Assembly (NCBI GenBank): GCA_016871175.1
Contig: VFZL01000005.1
Location: forward strand, 1-64,000
From: Acidimicrobiia bacterium
GTDB lineage: Bacteria > Acidobacteriota > Vicinamibacteria > Vicinamibacterales > CAVVIG01
Direction: 5' to 3'
DNA: 64,000 nt
Shown here: positions 51,733 through 58,535 of the stretch, one piece after another
Numbering within the stretch: position 1 is the first letter of the stretch
How the letters are laid out: every line of letters starts with the position of its first letter
Notes under the pieces: model-generated
Seen by the model: only the letters and a program-made list of their open reading frames with translations
Told to the model about the DNA's origin: nothing
The model's database searches: none
Position numbers and translations under genes: made by a program

Positions 51733-52620
51733 TCAGCGAGCACTCACAGATGCGTGGATGAACCCATTGCTCCAGCAGCAGTGGAAGTCATGCACCTCGG
51801 TGTCGCTGGCTTCGACGCGCAGGTCGTACTCGCCTGGCTGCGCGAACATCAACGTAATGGACGCGTCGCCGTTGCCCTCCTGAAGCGACTTCGTCTCATC
51901 CGATATCGTGACCGGACCTGCCCCGCGGTAGCGCACCCACTTCAAGGTCACGCCGAAATTTCGTTTCTGCGGGAGCGCCTTCCTGTCGTCCGTGACCTTG
52001 TACTTCACCGTGACCGGCGTGCCCGCGACCGCCTTGATCGTCGTCTTCGCGCCAAGCGGTCCGGTGCCCGACGCCGGCGCACCCTCGAAGTGCAGCACAG
52101 GCGGCGTGTTGCCGACTGTCGGCTCCTTGAGCGCGTCGATGGCATACGCGGCACCCATGTTCGCGGGAATGGTCACCGTCTGGCCGTTCGCTCGAAGCGT
52201 CCACGTCACGTTCTTCTTCTCCGCGATGAGGCGACGCTCGAGATCCTTGGAGACGGGGACAGCGAACGTGCCCCACAGCCGTCGCGGAATGAAGTGTGTC
52301 GGTTGGCCCTGATCGGCGGGTCCCGGCTCGATCTTGTTGTCGGGACCGATGGGGATGTCGATCTCCTGCGTGAAGTTGCGGTTGAAGTACCCGAACGAGA
52401 GGTGCATGACGCCGGCTGTGTCGCGAAACCAGCCTTCGAAGACGGGCGAAACGAGCTCACCCTGTTCGTGGCGCAGGCCGTCCGGCGGCTTGATGTCCGG
52501 TGGGCGCTCCTGCGCGAGCAAGGGCGACACGACCGCGAGACACACCGCACCAAGGGCACACGCGGCCAGCACCAACCTCCGTGCCACACGACCACCGCGA
52601 GGTACCTGCGTTCTCCGCAT
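51733..52620 (-). CDS. Exported protein of unknown function, head of cassette B operon
   Basis: About 295 residues from ATG 52620. A leader 'RRLVLAACALGAVCLAVVSPLLAQ' is followed by a beta-rich body: 'PVFEGWFRDTAGVMHLSFGYFNRNFTQEIDIPIGPDN', 'PTHFIPRRLWGTFAVPVS' and an Ig-like end 'PGEYDLRVEASDTEVHDFHCCWSNGFI'. The double Cys near the C-terminus and the neighbouring His could bind metal. It is frequently a partner type of PHM-like cytochrome proteins in such operons (recalled, not verified). Function unknown. Confidence 0.72.
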   Translation of the reverse strand: MRRTQVPRGGRVARRLVLAACALGAVCLAVVSPLLAQERPPDIKPPDGLRHEQGELVSPVFEGWFRDTAGVMHLSFGYFNRNFTQEIDIPIGPDNKIEPGPADQGQPTHFIPRRLWGTFAVPVSKDLERRLIAEKKNVTWTLRANGQTVTIPANMGAAYAIDALKEPTVGNTPPVLHFEGAPASGTGPLGAKTTIKAVAGTPVTVKYKVTDDRKALPQKRNFGVTLKWVRYRGAGPVTISDETKSLQEGNGDASITLMFAQPGEYDLRVEASDTEVHDFHCCWSNGFIHASVSAR

Positions 52621-53022
52621 TTCGACAGACCCCAGGTTTTGGCCGGGCCGAGTCACGACACCGACCCCATCGTGTCGCCAGCCCTCAGCCAGCGACGTTC
52701 GAACACATCATAAATGATAAGGGCCGCAACTGCGCGGCGGAGTTGGGTCTCGGGCGTTCCAAAGTGGGTGATGGCACGTCAGTCTGCGAGGATATGGTCA
52801 CATGACAGAATCTATTGATTCTTTGACGTTTGCTGGTCTCTTGTCCGGGCGACGGTGGAGCTTCGGTTGACGTTCGGCCCTCCGTCCACAGAGGGTCCAG
52901 CCTTGGACGCGACAAGCCCTGACGATGGGTTCCCACGCGTGATTACAATAAGGCGCCAGACAAATGTGCCGCGGTGCGGCCCCTCACCAACAACCAGACG
53001 ACTCTCGGCCAGGATTGACATC
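52621..53022. promoter_or_regulatory. Divergent intergenic region with AT-rich palindromes
   Basis: This 402-base gap separates the cassette B operon head (minus) from the PEBP gene (plus), so it must hold both promoters. It includes two small palindromes in an otherwise GC-rich setting: ATCAT-AA-ATGAT at 52707-52718 and AGAATC-TATT-GATTCT at 52807-52822. They are plausible operators or promoter parts. TACAAT at 52944-52949 could be a -10 for the plus-strand gene. I see no coding sequence here. Confidence 0.4.
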
Positions 53023-53571
53023 ATGAAGATAAGTGCCGAGCTTGCTCTCGCGATCGCGACCCTGGGCCTCGCGGCCCAGCAGGCGGCGGCGCAGGGCTTC
53101 CAGTTGCCCAACATGCAGGTGCGCAGCTCAGCCTTTGAAGACGGCGGCATCGTCCCGCTTCGCTTCACGTCTCACGGGCAGAACGTTCAACCCGATTTCC
53201 GAATCACTGGCGCGCCTGACACGACCAAGAGCTTCGTGGTCATCATGCATGACATCGAAGTGGCGCTTGGCGGCAACCCCGATGACGTGACGCATTGGGT
53301 GGCGTTCAACATCCCGTCGCCGAACATTCCCGAAGGGAAGTTGCCGGAAGGCAGCGTGAACGGCAACAACATCCGGAACCAACCGGGCTACATGGGCTCC
53401 GGTGCGCCCCTGAAGGATCGCTTTCATCACTATGTGTGGGAGTTCTATGCGCTGAACGCCACGCTAGATCTGCCGGCCGGCGCCACCCGGGAGCAGGTCA
53501 CGCAGGCGATGCGCGGCAAGGTGGTAGCCAAGGCGGCCTACGTCGGCCGCTACGCCAACGCGAAACCGTGA
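53023..53571 (+). CDS. Exported YbhB/YbcL-type PEBP protein
   Basis: 182 residues from ATG 53023 (AGGA 8 bases upstream). A signal peptide ends near 'AAAQG'. The phosphatidylethanolamine-binding/RKIP-like fold is clear: 'FEDGGIVPLRFTSHGQNVQPDF', 'SFVVIMHDIEV', 'VTHWVAFNIPSPNIPEGKLPEG', 'GYMGSGAPLKDRFHHYVWEFYALN' and 'GKVVAKAAYVGRY'. Periplasmic YbcL-type members bind lipid-like or small ligands. Single gene. Confidence 0.88.
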   Translation: MKISAELALAIATLGLAAQQAAAQGFQLPNMQVRSSAFEDGGIVPLRFTSHGQNVQPDFRITGAPDTTKSFVVIMHDIEVALGGNPDDVTHWVAFNIPSPNIPEGKLPEGSVNGNNIRNQPGYMGSGAPLKDRFHHYVWEFYALNATLDLPAGATREQVTQAMRGKVVAKAAYVGRYANAKP

Positions 53572-53812
53572 GCGAGAACAGCGAGCGCTGCTGCGATTCG
53601 TCGTAGACGACCACGCTCCCAGCGTGCTGCCGCCGCGGCGCCGCGGCGCGACCAGAACCAGCCCGTGGCGGCCCATTCGCGACGTCGAGGGGCGGTCCGG
53701 CCGCCGGTGGCGTTCATCCAGGCACGCATCGACGGTCAGGTTGGAGGCTTGTGCCTCACGATGCGCAGCCGTCGCGTCCGGAGTCCTGACCAGACGCGGC
53801 CGCTGTCGTAGA
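53572..53812. other. Non-coding gap with an 18-bp GC palindrome
   Basis: No convincing coding sequence. CGCCGCGGCGCCGCGGCG at 53631-53648 is its own reverse complement. It lies 60 bases after the PEBP stop and may act as a terminator stem; it could also be simple GC-rich sequence. The remaining bases up to the remnant at 53813 look like degraded coding DNA but match nothing I can name. Confidence 0.3.
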
Positions 53813-54622
53813 CTATCGGGACGGTTTCGACTCTTCGAAGCTGTTCACGCGGACCGAACCACGCGCGAGCGGACTGTCGGCGATGGGCAAGAGCGCCTCC
53901 GCACCGAGCATCTCGATCGTGGCGGACACGAATGGCGTGCGGACGAGCCCGTCGTTGATCGCGATGACCCGATCGGTCCCGGGCTAGAACACATCCTTCA
54001 CATACTCCTACTCCGCGTGCTCTTCGCCGCCGCCGCCGCTGGCGTCACGGTAGCGCGTCCGATAGAGCACATCTCGATAGGCCACGCGGTCGTTGGTCAG
54101 CGTCAACCGCACCGTCCAGATCACGACACCGCGGAACCCGACGGTGAACCGATCCTCTAAGAAGCGCAGGTCGCGCTGGATATCCCATGGGCGGGAGTCC
54201 CGCTGGAGCATCGCCGGTCCGCCATCGATGGCGAACGCACGTCGATGCCCGAACATCTCCGGCTCCTTGAGCCGAACGGCCGTCGCGACGACCTCTCGGT
54301 TGCGGTACAACGAGTGTTGGGGCGCGTGGATCCACGCCTGTCCCGCGTGGTACAGCACGTTGGTGGTCAGCACGACGGCTGCCACTCGGCGCCAGCGCGG
54401 TGAGTCCACGAAGGTCCAGCAATACGCGGCGAACATCAGGCCGACCGGGGCAATCACGAAGAACGCGTGGGCCTGGGGCGGCTCCATCACCATCCAGTAG
54501 CTGGCGTAGACGATCAGCACGACCCCGACTACCAGCCATTTGAGCGGCCGCCACTCGGGAAAAGGGGCCTGCGTCCGGAACCACTCGCGCAACATCCAGA
54601 TCGGCTGCCACATGCCGGCAAG
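53813..54622 (-). pseudogene. 5'-truncated membrane protein with two in-frame TAG codons
   Basis: In one frame from about 54622 the sequence reads 'GMWQPIWMLREWFRTQAP', then two hydrophobic helices ('WLVVGVVLIVYASYWMVMEP' and 'FFVIAPVGLMFAAYCWTFV'), a third ('VAAVVLTTNVLYHAGQAW') and a soluble domain with 'LEDRFTVGFRGVVIWTVRL'. It meets TAG at 54008-54010, runs 'EYVKDVF', meets TAG at 53984-53986, and continues 'PGTDRVIAINDGLVRTPFV' to a real end at 53813. Both ambers could be CAG. The start is missing where it joins spermidine-synthase-like sequence. It resembles the C-terminal part of an integral-membrane glycosyltransferase-like protein, but I cannot name it. Confidence 0.55.
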
Positions 54623-54774
54623 CCGCCCATGAAGCTGGACAGCACCAGACTCGTCGACCACACGCTGCTCCCGAACACCAGGCTGGCACGATGGAACCAA
54701 ACCAATTCGAAGACGAGCGCCGCAGCGCCTGACAGGAAGCAGATGAAGGGAATCATCGGGCCGGCAAACGGCAT
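54622..54774 (-). pseudogene. N-terminal fragment of a membrane-fused spermidine-synthase-like protein
   Basis: ATG 54774 begins 'MPFAGPMIPFICFLSGAAA' followed by 'LVFELVWFHRASLVFGSS' and 'SLVLSSFMGG', the first two helices of the membrane module found in fused spermidine synthases. After 'FMGG' (54622) the frame is lost and another protein's sequence follows. Only about 51 of the expected 700 or more residues remain. It lies 41 bases after the methyltransferase gene on the same strand. Confidence 0.6.
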
Positions 54775-54815
54775 CCTATACGAGCCGGGTGGGCCTGGCG
54801 TCTCCTCAGGCGAGA

Positions 54816-55613
54816 CTACGCTTTCGTCGCGCGCGTGAGCAGATACCCTTGGCGCATCGTGTTCTCGGTCCAGTACTCCGCGGTGAGCGCTTCGTACTCC
54901 CGTCTGAAGGCGTCGAGCGATCTTGGGTCTTGCTCGCGCAGTTGCTGTATCAACGCGACCACGGGCCCCGCCGTGCGCTCGGTCGCGTCGCGACTGTGCT
55001 GCGGGCTGAGCGACGGAATGACCATTGTGTCCCGGTCGAACCGGAGATCTGTGACCGCCGCACCCAGCCGGTCTCGCACCACGGCCGGGTCGCCCCACAG
55101 GCTGGGATGCTCGACGCCTGTTGGCGGAGGTGAGGCATAGCGAGACACCAACGTGAAGAGACGGCCGACGAACAGCTCGGGAGGCCACGTCGAGAAGGCC
55201 AGCGTCCCTCCGCGCTTCAACACGCGCAGCATCTCGGCGGTTGCGACCGCTGGTCTAGGCGCGAAGATGTGGCCGTATTGGCTGACCACCACGTCGAAGG
55301 AGGCGTCCTCGAACGGCAGCGTCTCGCAGTCGCCCTCGCGGAACTCGATCGTGACGCCCGCGAGGGCCGCGTTGTCTCGGGCGATCGAGAGCAGGCTTGG
55401 CGTCAGATCGAGGCCGATGACGTGCGCGCCGATGCGGGCCGCGGTGATCGCGACGACACCGGTGCCGCAGGCGACATCGAGGACACGATCGGCAGGCTGA
55501 ACGCCGGCATATCGTACCAGCCGCGCGGCCGGCACGGTGGTGAGCGCCGCCATTGGCGCGAAGTGCGACCACCCTTCGCGCTGTACCGTCTTGAAGCCGT
55601 CCAGGACATCCAT
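54816..55613 (-). CDS. Class I SAM-dependent methyltransferase
   Basis: 265 residues. Rossmann-fold motifs: motif I 'VLDVACGTGVVAITAARIGAHVIGLDLT' near 44, motif II 'EFREGDCETLPFEDASFDVVVSQYGHIFAP' near 90, motif III 'LRVLKRGGTLAFSTWP' near 128. This is the UbiE/Methyltransf_11 type acting on small molecules. The start ATG follows GGAGG with only 2 bases between, which is tight. The substrate is unknown; the C-terminal half ('VVALIQQLREQDPRSLDAF') is variable in the family. Confidence 0.86.
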   Translation of the reverse strand: MDVLDGFKTVQREGWSHFAPMAALTTVPAARLVRYAGVQPADRVLDVACGTGVVAITAARIGAHVIGLDLTPSLLSIARDNAALAGVTIEFREGDCETLPFEDASFDVVVSQYGHIFAPRPAVATAEMLRVLKRGGTLAFSTWPPELFVGRLFTLVSRYASPPPTGVEHPSLWGDPAVVRDRLGAAVTDLRFDRDTMVIPSLSPQHSRDATERTAGPVVALIQQLREQDPRSLDAFRREYEALTAEYWTENTMRQGYLLTRATKA

Positions 55614-55643
55614 CGCCTCCAGCTTACCGCACGAGGTGTCCCC

Positions 55644-56198
55644 CTAGTCCGCGAGCTCCGCACGAAGCAGGAGACGGGCCTTCAACCAACCGCGGCGCAC
55701 CGTACGCTCCGTCACCCCGAGCACCTCCGCGATCTCAGTCTCGGTCATCCCTCCGAAGTAACGCATCTCGACCAGCTGCGACAGGCGCGGATACAGCGTG
55801 GCGATTCGCGCCAGAGCCCGGTGCACACCGAGGATCTCGACCTCCGGTGTGGACCCCGGAAGCTGCTGATCGTCGATCGGGACGTGTTGACCACCTGAGC
55901 CGCGCCGATCCGCGAACGTGCGGCGCGCATGATCGACGATGACCGAGCGCATGACCTGAGCGGCCCATCGCATGAAGTGCGCCCGGCTGTCGAGGGAACG
56001 ATTGTGACCTTGTGCGAAGCGGAGATAGGACTCATGGACCAGCGCACCCGTGTCGAGCAGCGTCTGTCGCGAGACGGCGCGCAGCCGGGCCCACGCCAGT
56101 CGGCGCAGGTCGGCATAGGTGGCCGCAAAGAGGGCGTCAGCGGCGTGACGATCCCCTTGTTGGGCGTCACGGATGAGACAGGTGAGAGGGGTAGACAC
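55644..56198 (-). CDS. ECF sigma factor, TIGR02999 type
   Basis: About 184 residues from GTG 56198 (AAGGTG 9 bases upstream). Region 2 'ADALFAATYADLRRLAWARLRAVSRQTLLDTGALVHESYLRF' and 'AQVMRSVIVDHARR' is diagnostic for the TIGR02999 ECF family of Acidobacteriota and Planctomycetota. Region 4 'TLYPRLSQLVEMRYFGGMTETEIAEVLGVTERTVRRGW' is the -35-binding helix-turn-helix. Such genes normally sit beside a serine/threonine kinase gene; here the next gene on the same strand is a methyltransferase, 30 bases away. Its regulon is not evident. Confidence 0.9.
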   Translation of the reverse strand: MSTPLTCLIRDAQQGDRHAADALFAATYADLRRLAWARLRAVSRQTLLDTGALVHESYLRFAQGHNRSLDSRAHFMRWAAQVMRSVIVDHARRTFADRRGSGGQHVPIDDQQLPGSTPEVEILGVHRALARIATLYPRLSQLVEMRYFGGMTETEIAEVLGVTERTVRRGWLKARLLLRAELAD

Positions 56199-56410
56199 GA
56201 TTCGGCACCTTACTCGAGTCTGGCGTTTCGCCACAGCGCGACTGTGATGTCAGTCACGTCGGTCGATTGGTAGTGTCGCCACGTCACCCGCCGTTGCAGA
56301 CGCGTCCGCGACGTTTGGGCTACCGGCGCGCAGGGCCGCGGACCGCACCCGGCGACGAAGGACACGGCGACCGACAGCCAGCCGGTGCGATCTCCCGGCG
56401 TGTCCCTCGC

Positions 56411-57592
56411 TCAGCGGATGCTGGATCTCGCGACAGTGGTCGGGGTGCCCGCGCCCTCGGGCTGCAGCATGTGCGCCGTCAGCGCCTTATACAAGCTTGG
56501 GGCGGCCACCTGATGGCCGGCGGCCCGCCAGTGGCCGTCGTTGTCGTAGTACAGCGGGAACGTCGTGCGGGCGGCCTCCTGGAAGTCGGACACCATGTTG
56601 ACCACGTGGATGCCGTGGCGCCGCCCAAAGGCCTCGACCAGTTCCTGAGCGTGGGAGGAGTAGACGCGATTCACCTCGAATCCCCAGAAAAGCCGGCCCG
56701 TGTTCCATTCCTTCGCGCTGATCTGGAGTCCGTACGGATACACCGCGATCCAGAACTCGATGTCGCGCGCCTTGAGCACCGCGTGGATGCGCTGCAGGTA
56801 ATCGTAGGTGCGCCACCAGCTCCGATCGTCCAGTGCCGACGGATCGCCTCGAAGCGCGCCGTACTTGTCGAGGGCGACGTCGCCGGAGAAGTTGAGAGAC
56901 CTCTTTGCCAGGAGGCTGGCCAGCCGGCGACACACGAAGTTGTAGGTGCGGGTGTTGTACTTCAGGAAATCCTTGACGCCTACAAGCGCCCGCCCTGCAG
57001 GTGAGTGGACCGGATCGGTCGGCGGTGTGACGGCGATCGGCTCGCCTTGATCGTCGAAGCGGGCGAGCGCGCTGTACTGAATGTCATCGAAGAAGTCCGA
57101 CAGGTCGAGTGCGAGGATGACGACATCGGGATCGAGGGTCAAGCCGCGATTCTTGAGAAAGAGATACTCCAGTAGGGGAGAGTAGCTGGCGACGACGGCA
57201 TTGATGACCTCCCAACGCTCCGAGCCGCGCACGCCGTCCAGCGCGGCTTGCAGGTGGCGCGCGTACGTTTCGCTGGCCTGGACGCCCACACCCTCGGTGA
57301 ACGAGTCGCCGAGCAGAAGGAGCCGCTTGACTCCAGCCGGCTTGGTGGCAGCGATCTCGGGACTCCGCAGTCCGAAGGCGTTGATTGCGTACACGGCATC
57401 GAATTCTGTCGTCTTCTGGCGCCCGCGTGCGTTCGGAATGAGTCGGTGATGAAAGACATGATCCGATGTCTCGAAGAACTTACGCAGCACCGCGCGGGGT
57501 TCGATGATGCGGACTACGCCTTCTGCGACGATCAGCGAGAGCAGCACGCTGGCTGCCGTGAGCGCCAGCCACTTTTGCGCCTCTGTGGCCAT
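56411..57592 (-). CDS. Membrane-anchored SGNH-hydrolase-like protein
   Basis: 393 residues from ATG 57592. One N-terminal membrane helix ('WLALTAASVLLSLIVAEGVV') anchors an extracytoplasmic domain. 'RLLLLGDSFTEGVGVQASETYARHLQ' near 92 carries the SGNH block I Ser; 'DPDVVILALDLSDFFDDIQY' resembles block III; 'YYDNDGHWRAAGHQ' near 350 provides the Asp/His end of the triad. Related proteins acetylate or deacetylate polysaccharides (AlgX/AlgJ, DHHW types). No exopolysaccharide genes lie beside it. Confidence 0.78.
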   Translation of the reverse strand: MATEAQKWLALTAASVLLSLIVAEGVVRIIEPRAVLRKFFETSDHVFHHRLIPNARGRQKTTEFDAVYAINAFGLRSPEIAATKPAGVKRLLLLGDSFTEGVGVQASETYARHLQAALDGVRGSERWEVINAVVASYSPLLEYLFLKNRGLTLDPDVVILALDLSDFFDDIQYSALARFDDQGEPIAVTPPTDPVHSPAGRALVGVKDFLKYNTRTYNFVCRRLASLLAKRSLNFSGDVALDKYGALRGDPSALDDRSWWRTYDYLQRIHAVLKARDIEFWIAVYPYGLQISAKEWNTGRLFWGFEVNRVYSSHAQELVEAFGRRHGIHVVNMVSDFQEAARTTFPLYYDNDGHWRAAGHQVAAPSLYKALTAHMLQPEGAGTPTTVARSSIR

Positions 57593-57667
57593 GGAGGAAA
57601 TGCTCGGACCGTTAAAAACGTGCTCCACGATGCTACAACACCCCGCGTACAATGGCCTGCGACGCAA

Positions 57668-58417
57668 ATGCGGCCACCCACGACCGCCGTCCTGTTCGTC
57701 GCCGGGCTCACGTGCGCTCTCGTTCCCACCCTCGCCCTTGCGCAGACTCGGACTGCGCGTCCGTCCGTCTGGGATGGGGTCTACACGTCGGAGCAGGCGG
57801 GGCGTGGCAAGCCGGCCTACGACGCCGCGTGCAGCGCGTGCCACGGCGCCGACCTGAAGGGCGTTCGCGACAATCGGCCGCTCGTCGGCGACCGTTTCTG
57901 GCAAGACTGGGGCGAGGATTCGCTCGGCACGATGTTCTCCGTCGTGCGCAGGACGATGCCGCGGAATGCCCCCGCAAGCCTCACCGAACAAAGCTATCTC
58001 GACATCGTCGCGTTCGTCCTCCAGCAGAATGGCTATCCATACGGCACCGGTGAGCTTACCGCGACCGCGATCAACGACATCTGGATCATGCGGAAGGAAG
58101 GCCCAGGGCCGGTGCCGAATTTCTCGATGGTGTGGGTGGTCGCCTGCCTGGAGCAGGAGCCGGATAAGGCCTGGGTGCTGGCGCGCACCAGCGAACCGGT
58201 CAAGACCCGCAACCCGGCCCCATCCGAAGGAGCTGATCTCGACCGTGTGAAGGCGACGGCCCTTGGTGCGGACACGTTCGGCCTGCTGGACTTGCCGTCC
58301 AAGCCCGCCGCACATGCGGGGCAGATGGTCGAGGCAAAGGGCCTGCTCATCCGCGGGCCCCGCAACAAGCTGAATCTGACATCCCTGCAGCTGCTTGGGA
58401 GCGCCTGTTCTCAGTAG
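57668..58417 (+). CDS. Exported single-haem cytochrome c
   Basis: 249 residues from ATG 57668. A signal peptide ends at 'LALAQ'. Haem site CSACH begins near residue 57 in 'GKPAYDAACSACHGADLKGV'; the likely Met ligand is in 'VRRTMPRNAPASLTEQSYLDIVAFVLQQNGYP', a pattern shared with the cytochrome at 4744. A C-terminal extension of about 120 residues ('EPDKAWVLARTSEPVKTRNP' onward) has no haem motif and ends with a Cys-containing 'LLGSACSQ'. It is convergent with a PQQ-propeller gene that is its likely electron donor. Confidence 0.82.
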   Translation: MRPPTTAVLFVAGLTCALVPTLALAQTRTARPSVWDGVYTSEQAGRGKPAYDAACSACHGADLKGVRDNRPLVGDRFWQDWGEDSLGTMFSVVRRTMPRNAPASLTEQSYLDIVAFVLQQNGYPYGTGELTATAINDIWIMRKEGPGPVPNFSMVWVVACLEQEPDKAWVLARTSEPVKTRNPAPSEGADLDRVKATALGADTFGLLDLPSKPAAHAGQMVEAKGLLIRGPRNKLNLTSLQLLGSACSQ

Positions 58418-58535
58418 CGACGACGTGTCGCGGGTCAGACCGCAGCCGTGCGAGCCGAGGCGGCAATTGCGCGTCGGGCCACGGGCAAGACGATCCACGT
58501 GGGGCTGCATCGGGCGCGGAAAGCGCAACGACGGC

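Noticed and set aside
14244-54010. Reassignment of TAG to a sense codon
   Set aside because: Several intact genes end naturally at TAG (for example at 1918-1920, 2568-2570, 7386-7388, 11737-11739, 15377-15379), and one of the five interruptions is TGA.
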